Below are positions 16,905-25,930 of a DNA stretch of 51,698 bases, piece after piece; position 1 is the stretch's first letter; each line of letters starts with the position of its first letter. The DNA is from an uncultured Mollicutes bacterium (lineage in GTDB: Bacteria; Bacillota_I; Bacilli_A; RFN20; CAG-826), in contig UQFY01000013.1 of NCBI GenBank assembly GCA_900540385.1, positions 1 to 51,698 on the forward strand, read 5' to 3'. The notes under the pieces were generated by a model. That model did no database searches. It saw nothing but the letters and a program-made list of their open reading frames with translations, and was not told where the DNA came from. The translations under genes were made by a program, and so were the position numbers.

Positions 16905-17577
16905 TTTTCAATTTATACCCCAAACCATAAACGGTTTCGATAATGTCGTTGTCGGGTGATAATTTTCTACGAATTTCTTTGATATGAACGTCTAGCGTTC
17001 TCGTTTCAAAGCCACTTACATCACCCCAAAGGGCTTTATAAAGATCGTCACGAGTCACAGGTTTTCCAACGTTCTTAGCCAGCTCAAAAAGGACGGCGCT
17101 TTCGCCTTGGGTAAAATGAATTTCAACTCCGTCTTTTTTCACCACACGATTATTCAAATCAAAAGAAAGCGAACGAATTCGTAAGCTCTCTTTCTTTAAA
17201 TAACGACGCGCTCTAGCATTTACCCTAGAGATAAGTTCCATAACATCAAAAGGCTTACAAATATAATCGTCTGCGCCTAAATCCAAACCATCGATTTTGT
17301 TAATAGTGAGATTTTTAGCGGAAATAATAATGACTTGAATATCATCATTAGAAGAATCCATACGGATTTCTTTTAGAATCTCTTCACCGGATTTCACCGA
17401 AAGCATTAAATCTAAAAGAATCATGTTTGGTTTTTCTTTTTCGAAAGACTGTTTGAAATCCGCATATTCTAAAAACGGCTTAAAACGGTATCCTTGCCCG
17501 CTTAAAGCCAAATCTAGCAAGTGGGAAATATTAGGATCGTCCTCTAACGAATAAATTAAATAATCTTTGTTAGCCAT
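16897..17577 (-). CDS. phoP: PhoP/PhoB-type response regulator (OmpR family)
   Basis: A 226-residue regulator. The receiver domain has acidic pocket residues Glu12-Asp13-Asp14, phospho-acceptor Asp56 (LLDLML) and Lys108. A C-terminal winged helix of the OmpR type includes ETRTLDVHIKEIRRKL. It is expected to bind the direct repeats upstream of pstS when phosphorylated by the adjacent kinase. Although inside the pst operon, it has its own TATAAT (17587-17592) 9 nt before the ATG and no SD, predicting an internal promoter and an almost leaderless message. Confidence 0.9.
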   Translation of the reverse strand: MANKDYLIYSLEDDPNISHLLDLALSGQGYRFKPFLEYADFKQSFEKEKPNMILLDLMLSVKSGEEILKEIRMDSSNDDIQVIIISAKNLTINKIDGLDLGADDYICKPFDVMELISRVNARARRYLKKESLRIRSLSFDLNNRVVKKDGVEIHFTQGESAVLFELAKNVGKPVTRDDLYKALWGDVSGFETRTLDVHIKEIRRKLSPDNDIIETVYGLGYKLKNE

Positions 17578-17586
17578 AATAATAAC

Positions 17587-17592
17587 ATTATA
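17587..17592 (-). promoter_or_regulatory. Internal -10 hexamer in front of phoP
   Basis: A perfect TATAAT on the minus strand lies in the 17-nt gap between phoU and the regulator gene, ending 9 nt before the ATG. A transcript starting about 7 nt after it would have a 2-nt leader. No -35 was recognised. Confidence 0.5.
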
Positions 17593-17594
17593 CG

Positions 17595-18239
17595 TTAAAT
17601 AATGATTTCGTCTTTATAATAACCCGTCTCAATGTAATTTACCCACTCGGCAATATTTGAAGCGTGATCGGCTACTCTCTCAAGATATTTGCTTAATAAT
17701 GTGGAGTATAAAATGAAATCATCATTCAAATGATATTGGTCTTTAATATGAGGAATTTCTTTTAATGATTGCAAATAAAGCGCATCCACCACATCATCAC
17801 GCTTACAGATTTCTTCAGCAAGTTTAACGTCACCTTTCACGAAGGCGACATAGGAGTCTTTCACCATGCTCATAGCCACTTTTGCTTCTTCAATCAAAGA
17901 ATCAATACGAATTCCTTGGGAATATTTCAAAAGATTGCTGATGTTCCAAAACAAATCTTCAGCATGATCTCCCAGACGTTCAATATCTTCAACCATTTTA
18001 AAAATGCCAGTCACTTTTCGAAGATCTTTAGAGAAAGGTCTTTCCTTTAAGATAAGGGTGAGACATTCTTCCTCGATTGAACGTTCCAAATGATCAACTT
18101 TGTTGTCGTCAATTTTAGGCGTTCTCATCACGCTTGAATTCAAATACACATCAATCGCTTCATCTAAATACTGAATCGTGATATCGAACATCGACATCAT
18201 GTTGATGCAAATCGCATTCATTCTTTCATCTATTTCCAT
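17595..18239 (-). CDS. phoU: Phosphate transport regulator PhoU
   Basis: A 214-residue, all-helical protein with two PhoU repeats. Metal-binding E/DxxxD patterns occur in each half: MVEDIERLGDHAEDLF in the first and YLERVADHASNIAEW in the second. It links the Pst transporter to the sensor kinase and represses the Pho response when phosphate is plentiful. Its start codon overlaps the pstB stop by one base, and the gene precedes the phoP/phoR pair. The length is normal (about 215). Confidence 0.95.
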   Translation of the reverse strand: MEIDERMNAICINMMSMFDITIQYLDEAIDVYLNSSVMRTPKIDDNKVDHLERSIEEECLTLILKERPFSKDLRKVTGIFKMVEDIERLGDHAEDLFWNISNLLKYSQGIRIDSLIEEAKVAMSMVKDSYVAFVKGDVKLAEEICKRDDVVDALYLQSLKEIPHIKDQYHLNDDFILYSTLLSKYLERVADHASNIAEWVNYIETGYYKDEIII

Positions 18240-19000
18240 TATCCGAACCTCCCTGTAATGTAATCGTTGCTTCTTTTATCTTTTGGATGAGCAAAGAAAT
18301 TGTCTGTTTTGCTATATTCGACAAGTTCACCAAGCATAAAGAATGCGGTGTAATCTGAAATACGTGCCGCTTGTTGCATGTTGTGCGTAACAATCACAAT
18401 GGTGTATTTCTTTTTTAATTCCTTAATCAATTCTTCAATTTTTGCTGTGGCAATAGGATCAAGAGCGCTTGTAGGCTCGTCCATTAAAATCACATCTGGT
18501 TTCATTGCCAAGGTTCTCGCGATGCAAAGTCTTTGCTGTTGCCCACCAGAGAGAGCTGTCGCATTTTTGTTAAGCTCATCTTTTACTTCATCATAAAGGC
18601 TTGCTTCCGTTAGAGATTCCTGAACAAGCTGATTCAAATAATCTTTACGTCTTTCTCCTTGGCATTTTGGGCCGTATATAACATTGTTTTTAATCGACAT
18701 TGGGAAAGGGTTTGGTTGTTGGAAAACCATCCCCACTTTCGTTCTTAGATAGATTGTGTTTATGGTATTGATATCTTGTCCGGAAAATTGAATGTCACCT
18801 TCAATTTTGCAACCATCAACCAAATCATTCATTCGATCAAAACAACGTAACAAAGTGGATTTGCCACATCCAGATGGCCCAATAAACGCGGTGACTTTGT
18901 TTTTATAAATATCGATATTGATGTTTTTTAACGCATGTTTTTTCCCGTTCTCATAATAAAGATTTACGTTTTTGCAGGAAAAAATTGTTTCGTTTTCCAT
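18239..19000 (-). CDS. pstB: Phosphate ABC transporter ATP-binding protein PstB
   Basis: A 253-residue ATPase: Walker A GPSGCGKST (41-49), Q-loop FQQPNPFP (93-100, characteristic of PstB), signature LSGGQQQR (150-157) and Walker B ILMDEP (171-176). It energises phosphate import by the PstC/PstA pore on the cytoplasmic face. It starts 2 nt after pstA. The length and motifs are fully canonical. Confidence 0.97.
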   Translation of the reverse strand: MENETIFSCKNVNLYYENGKKHALKNINIDIYKNKVTAFIGPSGCGKSTLLRCFDRMNDLVDGCKIEGDIQFSGQDINTINTIYLRTKVGMVFQQPNPFPMSIKNNVIYGPKCQGERRKDYLNQLVQESLTEASLYDEVKDELNKNATALSGGQQQRLCIARTLAMKPDVILMDEPTSALDPIATAKIEELIKELKKKYTIVIVTHNMQQAARISDYTAFFMLGELVEYSKTDNFFAHPKDKRSNDYITGRFG

Positions 19001-19002
19001 AA

Positions 19003-20250
19003 TTATTGTTTTCCTTTCTTTTTCTCTAATTGATAAGAGAGCAGTTTAATAAACAAGGAGAGCAACAAGACCACAATCAAAATAATGATGGAAATGGCAC
19101 ATGCTGATCCATATTGAGGGGATTCCCCTTGTAAACAAGTCCAAATATGAACGGCCAAAGAGGCTTGACCATCCAATAAGGAAACGTTATCTCCTATCAC
19201 AGCGCCCATAGAGAAAACAAGGGCCGCGGATTCTCCAATAATTCTTCCAATAGAAAGAAGAGTCGCACTCAAAATACCTGGCAACGAATTAAGAAGGGTT
19301 ATCTTAAAGATGGTTTGAACCTTGCTTGCTCCCAATGCCAAAGAGGCTTGTGAAAGAGAGGGAGGCACCGCTTTGATAGACTCTTCCACCGTTTTGACGA
19401 TCGTAGGCAATAACATAATCGCCAAAGTAAAGGATCCAGAGAAAATAGAGCCGCCTGTATGCCCCGTAATACCATTCACAAAAGGAATAAATATCAACGC
19501 TCCAACTAAGCCAAAGATGATGGAAGGTATGCCGCTTGTAACATCAATAAGCGTTCGTATACCCCTCGTAAGTGTGTTGTCTTTAGCATAGATAGCTAAA
19601 TAAATAGCTCCGCCAATACCTAATGGCAAAGCAAACAATAAAGAGAAACCAATCAAACAAAGAGTAGTCAATAAAGATCCACGAATACCCTTTCCTTGGC
19701 TTGTTAAAGTTCCATCATAAACAGAAAAGGCTTTTTCTAAACCATTCGCTAACGCTTTAGCCCCTTCTTTTGCGCCATATACGCTCATATCCCCATCATC
19801 ATCAAAAGTAACCAACGAAGAAAGGAAATAATTGGTGTTAATGGACATTTTCGCGCCAGTAGAATCTACCAAATTGTTAAATGGTGACTCTTCTTGAATC
19901 GAAACGATATAAATGACGTCTTCTTCTCCGTTTTTACCATCTTCGAAACCAATTCCCCAACGATGGGAATACGCCTCAACGTTATCAGAATTATCAAAAT
20001 ATGAGGAAAGAGGAACATCATTTCCCTCCTTGCTTCGAATTGTGTAAGAATGTTGGTTATAATCCCCTGTTATAAAATCCCAGGTTAAATATTGCGCACC
20101 ATTTTGCACAACGTATACAACCATCCAAATCAAAATGACGAAAGTGAAAAGAGAGAATAATACTGTCGTGAAGTAAGAAGTGAAATCCTTGATTCTTCTC
20201 ACATGAATTCTCTTTTTTAAAGAGGGGGTCCCGATTTCTTTACTTTCCAT
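19003..20250 (-). CDS. pstA: Phosphate ABC transporter permease PstA with a large extracytoplasmic insertion
   Basis: A 415-residue permease. TM1 is at about 28-50 and the conserved transport core starts near residue 188 (RGSLLTTLCLIG) with the EAA-like loop (LALGASKVQTIFKITLLNSLPGI region) further on. Ordinary PstA proteins are about 280-300 residues with a short loop after TM1. Here about 110-130 extra hydrophilic residues (roughly 55-185) are predicted outside the membrane, rich in Asp, Ser and Tyr and with no recognised domain. It overlaps pstC by 11 nt and precedes pstB by 2 nt. The role of the insertion is unknown; contact with PstS or the cell surface is possible. Confidence 0.92.
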   Translation of the reverse strand: MESKEIGTPSLKKRIHVRRIKDFTSYFTTVLFSLFTFVILIWMVVYVVQNGAQYLTWDFITGDYNQHSYTIRSKEGNDVPLSSYFDNSDNVEAYSHRWGIGFEDGKNGEEDVIYIVSIQEESPFNNLVDSTGAKMSINTNYFLSSLVTFDDDGDMSVYGAKEGAKALANGLEKAFSVYDGTLTSQGKGIRGSLLTTLCLIGFSLLFALPLGIGGAIYLAIYAKDNTLTRGIRTLIDVTSGIPSIIFGLVGALIFIPFVNGITGHTGGSIFSGSFTLAIMLLPTIVKTVEESIKAVPPSLSQASLALGASKVQTIFKITLLNSLPGILSATLLSIGRIIGESAALVFSMGAVIGDNVSLLDGQASLAVHIWTCLQGESPQYGSACAISIIILIVVLLLSLFIKLLSYQLEKKKGKQ

Positions 20251-21247
20251 TTGGAGTTCCCTCCTTTTTTCTAAAAAGAGATTTCATTTTGTAGAACAAA
20301 GCATCTTCTTTTTTGTAATTTGGATTCATTCTTTGCTTTATTGCGGATAGCAATGAAGAAACGATAAGAATCACAATAATTAAAACGAGGCCTAAAGAGA
20401 AACGAACGTCATAACCAATGCCAGCCGCTTCACCAATACCAGCCAACATAGCACTCGTTAAAGTATTTCCTGGAGCAAAAACGTTATAGAAAGAGGTTCC
20501 TAGGGAATTGTTTCCAATAACCATTTGAATAGCGGTTGCTTCGCCTAGCGCTCTTCCAATGCCTAAGATAATTCCCGCAAAGATACCGGATGTAGCTGTT
20601 CCGATAACAATTTTAAAATTGGTTTGGGCTTTGCTTACTCCCAAGGCAATAGAAGACTGAATCAATTTTTTATCTACCGCCTCCATTGCGTTCGTAGAAA
20701 GGGTTGTCATCGTTGGAATCGACATCATCGCCAAAACAATCACGCCAGATAGAATGGATCTTCCACCGAAAGTCTCTATCCCTAATGAGGCGACAATCGG
20801 GCAAATTACGCCAGCTCCAAATAAACCATAAATAACAGAAGGAATGGAAGCTAATAAATCCACGGCGCTTTGGAGGATGCTTTTTAAAAATTTAGGAACG
20901 ATTCTCACCAAAAGCAAAGCGGTGAAAATCGATGTTGGAACGGAAATAACCAAACTCAATAATGTCGTATAGAGTGTAGTGAGCAACAAAAAAGGCATGC
21001 CACCCATTCCATCATATAACCATCTAGAATTGGTGAAAAACTGATCAATGTCTTGATGAATATAAATTCCTTCAATCAACGAATAATTGTGAAAAAACGG
21101 ATAAATCCCTTTGTACGTAATAAAGACTGCTATAAAGATTACAAAGGAAGCACATAACAGTGCTAGAAATAAGAAAAAGTACTTCACGACTTTGTCGAGA
21201 AGCCTTTTTCTTTCGTAGATGTTGTTCTTCTTCTCTAACGAACTCAT
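20240..21247 (-). CDS. pstC: Phosphate ABC transporter permease PstC
   Basis: A 335-residue permease with about six membrane segments. The conserved PSVIYGLFG and LGVSKAQTNFKIV (EAA loop) blocks are typical of PstC, as is the GRALGEATAI segment. It forms the phosphate pore with PstA. Compared with E. coli PstC it has a modest extracytoplasmic loop around 50-85. The start codon lies 2 nt past the pstS stop, and its end overlaps pstA by 11 nt. Confidence 0.95.
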   Translation of the reverse strand: MSSLEKKNNIYERKRLLDKVVKYFFLFLALLCASFVIFIAVFITYKGIYPFFHNYSLIEGIYIHQDIDQFFTNSRWLYDGMGGMPFLLLTTLYTTLLSLVISVPTSIFTALLLVRIVPKFLKSILQSAVDLLASIPSVIYGLFGAGVICPIVASLGIETFGGRSILSGVIVLAMMSIPTMTTLSTNAMEAVDKKLIQSSIALGVSKAQTNFKIVIGTATSGIFAGIILGIGRALGEATAIQMVIGNNSLGTSFYNVFAPGNTLTSAMLAGIGEAAGIGYDVRFSLGLVLIIVILIVSSLLSAIKQRMNPNYKKEDALFYKMKSLFRKKEGTPNGK

Positions 21248-21249
21248 TC

Positions 21250-22236
21250 TTATTTCGCTAAAGCAGGATACTTGCTTTGTTGAACGCTAGACCAGCTTGG
21301 AGCGGTAGCAAGATTGGAAACGATGCCGCCAGCAGTCTTAATGGTTGCAAGTCCTTCTTTGGTGCTCATAAAGTCAACGAAGGCGTTCACAGCAATCTTT
21401 CTTTCAGAGGTTGCATCATAATCGCCACGGATAACATAGTTGAAATTACGGCTTAATTTGTAAGTTCCGTCGTTAACAGTGTCTTCAGAAGCGGTAACGC
21501 CTTCAAAAGTAAGCCCTTTGATTCCGGTTGCAGTAGCAAGAGAATCTAATGAACAATAACCAATTCCAAGAGGGGCCGCTTTAATGGCGTTCATCATATC
21601 GCCATTGGAAGCTTGGCTAGAAACGACAACGCCATCAAGCCATTTATCTTCTGCTTTGACATCGCCATAACCGATACCTTCAAAGAAACATTCTCTTGTT
21701 CCAGATCCTGCTTCTCTAGAATAAAGTTGGATGTTGCCAGATAAACTAGAATCAATTTCTTTCCAGGTTTTCTTCTCGCCTTTATATATGGCAACTAAAG
21801 TTGCTTTATCGGTAGCGGAATAAGCATTTGCTGAATTCACGATTGGAACAACGGCGTCTTTACACATTTTTCCGGTTTTGTTTGCTTCAGTAAGAACCGT
21901 TTTTTCAGAATCTTTGATTTCTCTAGATAAGAAACCAATATCGTATTTGGTATTGTTCTTTCCGGCAGTAACACCAGTTGTAGCGTCGCCACTACCATGT
22001 TGGTCTTTCTTTAATGTGACTTTGTTGCCGGTTAAATCCGCAAATTTTGCACCAAGAGCGGTAATCACTTTGTCAACGGATGTAGAACCGCAAGATTTTA
22101 ATTCAACAGGGGTAAATGCTGGGGTAGGCTTCGTGCTTTCGACACTTTTTGAGGAGGATTCGATTGGTTCTTGTCCGCAGCTGAATAAAGATAAGCCAGC
22201 AAGAGCAAGAATCATTGTTTTTAATGTTTTTTTCAT
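21250..22236 (-). CDS. pstS: Phosphate-binding lipoprotein PstS
   Basis: A 328-residue substrate-binding lipoprotein. A signal sequence ending in LSLFSC gives lipidated Cys20, then a Ser/Thr/Pro-rich linker (about 22-45). The mature part has the PstS ligand-loop patterns SCGSTSVDK and SREAGSGTREC. It captures phosphate outside the cell for PstC/A/B. The start is ATG at 22236 after GAAAGGC; the 39 extra codons upstream run through the promoter and are not coding. It is first in the operon and preceded by Pho-box-like repeats. Confidence 0.95.
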   Translation of the reverse strand: MKKTLKTMILALAGLSLFSCGQEPIESSSKSVESTKPTPAFTPVELKSCGSTSVDKVITALGAKFADLTGNKVTLKKDQHGSGDATTGVTAGKNNTKYDIGFLSREIKDSEKTVLTEANKTGKMCKDAVVPIVNSANAYSATDKATLVAIYKGEKKTWKEIDSSLSGNIQLYSREAGSGTRECFFEGIGYGDVKAEDKWLDGVVVSSQASNGDMMNAIKAAPLGIGYCSLDSLATATGIKGLTFEGVTASEDTVNDGTYKLSRNFNYVIRGDYDATSERKIAVNAFVDFMSTKEGLATIKTAGGIVSNLATAPSWSSVQQSKYPALAK

Positions 22237-22287
22237 TTTTTTGCCTTTCAAACACCAACATTCTAAAAAAGCCGAAAAAATCCTTAT

Positions 22288-22324
22288 ATCATAGACTTGT
22301 AAAAGAATGTAAAGGAATTGTAAG
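22288..22324 (-). promoter_or_regulatory. Pho-box-like direct repeats and -10 of pstS
   Basis: On the minus strand, three TTACA units (at 22319-22323, 22308-22312 and 22298-22302) are spaced 11 and 10 bp apart, like the TTTACA repeats of Bacillus PhoP boxes. They take the place of a -35. A TATGAT -10 (22288-22293) follows 4 bp after the last repeat. This predicts activation of pst by a phosphorylated PhoP/PhoB-type regulator. Confidence 0.75.
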
Positions 22325-22403
22325 GCTTTTTGAAAAGATGCCAAAAACCACAAAAGAGCGATAACAAAGGGATATAATGCAAATGTTACAAAATTGTTAG
22401 TCT

Positions 22404-23069
22404 ATGAACCAACCATTAATTTATTGTGTAGATGATGAGGAAAATATTCGTTCCTTATATGAAGATGCCTTGAGCGTTGGCGGCTTCCAATGCGTCGCTT
22501 TTCAAGATGGCGCGTCTTTCTTTGATGAGTTAAAAAGAACACAACCTGATTTAATCATTTTGGATGTGATGCTACCAGGAATGAATGGAATGGAAATTCT
22601 AGAGAAGCTCTCACATGGGCAATATTCCGCCATACCCGTTATTATGATTTCCGCTAAAGGTGGGGAAAGCGATATGGTCAAAGGGTTGAACCTTGGCGCG
22701 TCAGATTATATCGCCAAACCTTTTGGCGTAATGGAATTATTAGCGAGAGTTAAAACCAATCTTCGTAAAAACGGCTTTAACAATACCATCACTTATAAAG
22801 AATTGACTCTTAACAAGCAGATGCACACCTTTTACTTAAAAGACGTCCCACTCTCTTTATCTTTAAAGGAATATGGCCTTTTGGAATATCTTCTTAAGAA
22901 TGCCGAAAAAATGGTCACTAAGGAAGAACTCTTATCCAAGATATGGGGAATAAACTGTCGAATTGAAACGCGAACCGTTGATATGTTTATTTCTCGCGTA
23001 AGGAAGAAGATATCTTCTTCCAATGTTCATATCGAAACCCTTAGAGGGGTCGGATACATTCTCCGTTAA
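22404..23069 (+). CDS. Second PhoB-type response regulator, no adjacent kinase
   Basis: A 221-residue OmpR-family regulator. The receiver has Asp10-Asp11, phospho-acceptor Asp54 (ILDVMLPG) and Lys105. The winged helix contains ETRTVDMFISRVRKKI, close to the other regulator in this window. It is divergent from pstS across a 167-bp region with the Pho-box-like repeats, and no kinase gene is beside it. It may share the PhoR at 15231-16904 or a kinase elsewhere. A TATAAT at 22373-22378 gives a predicted leader of about 19 nt with no SD. It abuts the convergent GH94 gene with no gap and no terminator. Confidence 0.88.
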   Translation: MNQPLIYCVDDEENIRSLYEDALSVGGFQCVAFQDGASFFDELKRTQPDLIILDVMLPGMNGMEILEKLSHGQYSAIPVIMISAKGGESDMVKGLNLGASDYIAKPFGVMELLARVKTNLRKNGFNNTITYKELTLNKQMHTFYLKDVPLSLSLKEYGLLEYLLKNAEKMVTKEELLSKIWGINCRIETRTVDMFISRVRKKISSSNVHIETLRGVGYILR

Positions 23070-25925
23070 TTATTTCAAATAGACGTCTAGCACATGCTCT
23101 CCTAGAAGATTTTCATCGAAATTAAAATTCGATGTTTCTTTTCCATCTATTCTGAATTTATATACATGGGTCGCGTATTTTCCAATTTCTTTATGTAAAT
23201 GAACGGAATATTTAGCTTGATAGGTTGAATAAATATAGGATAGTTCTCCTATCTCTTTTTCAAGCAAAGGCAGCATCTTTTTCTTATCGCTAAGGAAAGG
23301 GATACCCATACTTTCTTTGATTGCTAATAAAAGCCATGTTGCCGTTCCGGAAAGAATTGGGCCCATATCCTCTTTGGTAAATGGATTTGCATATTGACAA
23401 CAGAATCGTGGATTTCCTTTTTTAATGTAGGGATCCTCTATATCTTCGTATGGATATGTTTTCCTCATCATGAAGAATGCGTCATCTAACATTCTTTCTT
23501 TTAAAGATTCAGAGGAGACGCGTTTCGCTCCAACAAAAAGAGATTCCACAAACATCATGGCCGCATGTTTAAAAACGCCACCATTTTCTCTATCGCCTGG
23601 GAAGTAATGGCTTGTTGCAGAATCTTTGCTTCCTAGAAGAGTAAGATCCCCTTCCGTTGTTAAACGATACCCGACATCCGTTCTTAGATAGCGGTCTACA
23701 AGAGGTAGCATTTTAGCAATTTCTTCCTCACTAGCAATTCCGGAAAGAATGCTCCAAGAGAAGGAATTTAAATATAGGGTTCCGTTATTTAGCTCAGGGT
23801 TTTCTGACAATCCATCTCCAAGCGATCCCACAAAAGAAGAGATACCCCTATTTGAATTTAATAAAACTCTAGCATAGAAATCATTGATCCAAGCATGTTT
23901 GCGAATATTTCTTTCTAATCTAGTTTTTATTCTTTGGTAGAAACACGTTTCATTTTTCTCAAACGCATTTATGCTCAAGAGAGAACGTATACCAGTTAAT
24001 AGAAGAAAAGCGTTCATAACGGATTCAGAATAATCGCTCACTAAAGCTTCCCCACAACGAATAATCCCTTCTTCAAGTTGTTTTTGATATTCTTTTTCCT
24101 TTTCTGGGCCTCTTAAAGCAGAGGCGTCAATCTTTAAGCAATCATTCCAATCAGCGCTATCAAGCAAAGGAAGACCATGTCTTCCAATCGAAATGCATCC
24201 AGAATACATGACAATCGCTTTTAATGTATCTCTAAGTTTTCTTGTTTTATTCCCTTCAGCCATAGGGAATTCTTCGTTCAAGATGTCAAAATCGTTACTG
24301 GCGTATATATACTCACTTACCGCTAATAAAAGCCACAAAGAGTCATCACTACATTGTCCTGGTTCTTTTCCTTCATAGTAGAAATTGTGATTGGCGTAAC
24401 CAAAGGAATAGACGTTTTTTATCCAATTAGATAAAAGGCTTTTCGCTAAATCTTTTTGCCCGTTTGCAACAAAATAAGGGATAGACGCATATAGGTCTTG
24501 GATTTCTCTAAAGCCGATTTCACGATATCCTTTTTGAGTCTGTGCAAAACTCCTACTAACAAAGCTTTGATAAAGATTTTGAAACGGAAGATTCTTAGAG
24601 ACTAAAGAATCATACTTTTTATCTTGGGAAGAGATGACAAAGGAGGAGGCATACCTTCGGAAAGAATCTTCTCTTTCTAGCAAAGCTTTTTTGATTGAAG
24701 AAACATCTTTTTTATCTTCTAGAAATTTCTCTAATTTGGATAAAAAATCTTCCTCATTTTCTAAATCCACGAGACCCGTGTAGCTATATAGATATTTTTC
24801 TTTGTTTTTCTTCAAAGATATTGCTTTCTTTAAAGCAAAAAACGAAGCACCTTTTTTCCGTAATGTATTGTCTAAATGATATATGCCTTGAGGATTTTCT
24901 ATATTCCCGTTTCCTAAAAAAGAGGCGGCATCATTACTAAAAGAGGTGGGAAAAGAGTCTTCATCTCGAAAGCCAAAGAATCTTCTCTTGTTTGAAAAAT
25001 AATGTGGGTAGTAATGTGGGGAATACGCGACTATTTCGTTTCTCTCGTTTCGAATGATCGAACTTTCTTGAATGACCGTTTGATAAATCACGTCGTTTTC
25101 CATGCAAGATGGATTCGAAAAACCAAACATGCCTGTGAAACATATCTCTATATTCCTATCCGTCGGAGAAAGAAGACTTACTGTTTGTATTTCGATCGCT
25201 TCAGGTTCCCCTTCTTTATAGGAAGACAAGAAGAAGGTTCTCTTAATTTGAAGACCGTCTTTTAAAAGATAAAGAATAGTTGTCTTGTTAACAGAATGGA
25301 CACATTCTGCTTTTTCAACATTCTTAGATATGCTAGCGCTATAGAAAATTATTTCTCCGTTCTCAATGAGATAAAATTGCCTATTAAAAGGATTACCGTT
25401 TTCCTCAGGAAGAACATCCCATCTGGATGCTAATATTTGATAACCAGCAGGCCCACGAAAGGAACCTCTAGCAAAAGGATCAAGCACGCTTTTAGGAGTG
25501 CTTAATAAACAATCAGTAACGTTGCTCCTATCGCCCAAAAGAAGATTCACGCCATAATGCGGCCCAACTTCACCGCTTTTTAAATCTAAATGAAGAGAAC
25601 CGTCATCATCAAGATAACCACCATAAGAACCTAAGCTTTTCAAAGCAGATAAAATAACGTCTTCTATTTCCTTTGGAATTCTTTCCCCTTCCAAAGAAAC
25701 GACATCGTTTTTAATTTGAAACAAGTGTGTGTCTCCGTCCAAATTTGAAATGTAATGAACAAACAGAGGTTCATTTCTTAAAAAGGAAAGCAACGGAACA
25801 GAACGAAAAGAACCTGCAAAGCCAACATATTTACGAAAAGGAAATAGATATCCTTCCTCTTTCAAAGAAAGAATACCTTGAAATGGCGATTGAAGTTCTC
25901 TGGCATTGGTAAGTTTTAAAGACAT
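23070..25925 (-). CDS. Large GH94-family glycoside phosphorylase (oligosaccharide phosphorylase, linkage unknown)
   Basis: A 951-residue cytoplasmic enzyme of the GH94 (glycosyltransferase-36) group. The (alpha/alpha)6 barrel motifs are GFREIQDLYAS (about 470), DDSLWLLLA, the general-acid motif DSADWNDCLKI and GVFKHAAMM. Phosphate replaces water, giving sugar-1-phosphate. It is longer than cellobiose phosphorylase (about 800) and closer in size and N-terminal layout to phosphorylases acting on longer beta-glucans, such as 1,2-beta-oligoglucan phosphorylase, so such a substrate is a reasonable guess. It is last gene of the lacI-ABC operon, 5 nt after the second permease, with AAAGG as a weak SD. 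It differs strongly from the second GH94 at 30815, so the two probably act on different linkages or chain lengths. Confidence 0.82.
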   Translation of the reverse strand: MSLKLTNARELQSPFQGILSLKEEGYLFPFRKYVGFAGSFRSVPLLSFLRNEPLFVHYISNLDGDTHLFQIKNDVVSLEGERIPKEIEDVILSALKSLGSYGGYLDDDGSLHLDLKSGEVGPHYGVNLLLGDRSNVTDCLLSTPKSVLDPFARGSFRGPAGYQILASRWDVLPEENGNPFNRQFYLIENGEIIFYSASISKNVEKAECVHSVNKTTILYLLKDGLQIKRTFFLSSYKEGEPEAIEIQTVSLLSPTDRNIEICFTGMFGFSNPSCMENDVIYQTVIQESSIIRNERNEIVAYSPHYYPHYFSNKRRFFGFRDEDSFPTSFSNDAASFLGNGNIENPQGIYHLDNTLRKKGASFFALKKAISLKKNKEKYLYSYTGLVDLENEEDFLSKLEKFLEDKKDVSSIKKALLEREDSFRRYASSFVISSQDKKYDSLVSKNLPFQNLYQSFVSRSFAQTQKGYREIGFREIQDLYASIPYFVANGQKDLAKSLLSNWIKNVYSFGYANHNFYYEGKEPGQCSDDSLWLLLAVSEYIYASNDFDILNEEFPMAEGNKTRKLRDTLKAIVMYSGCISIGRHGLPLLDSADWNDCLKIDASALRGPEKEKEYQKQLEEGIIRCGEALVSDYSESVMNAFLLLTGIRSLLSINAFEKNETCFYQRIKTRLERNIRKHAWINDFYARVLLNSNRGISSFVGSLGDGLSENPELNNGTLYLNSFSWSILSGIASEEEIAKMLPLVDRYLRTDVGYRLTTEGDLTLLGSKDSATSHYFPGDRENGGVFKHAAMMFVESLFVGAKRVSSESLKERMLDDAFFMMRKTYPYEDIEDPYIKKGNPRFCCQYANPFTKEDMGPILSGTATWLLLAIKESMGIPFLSDKKKMLPLLEKEIGELSYIYSTYQAKYSVHLHKEIGKYATHVYKFRIDGKETSNFNFDENLLGEHVLDVYLK

Positions 25926-25930
25926 GCTCT

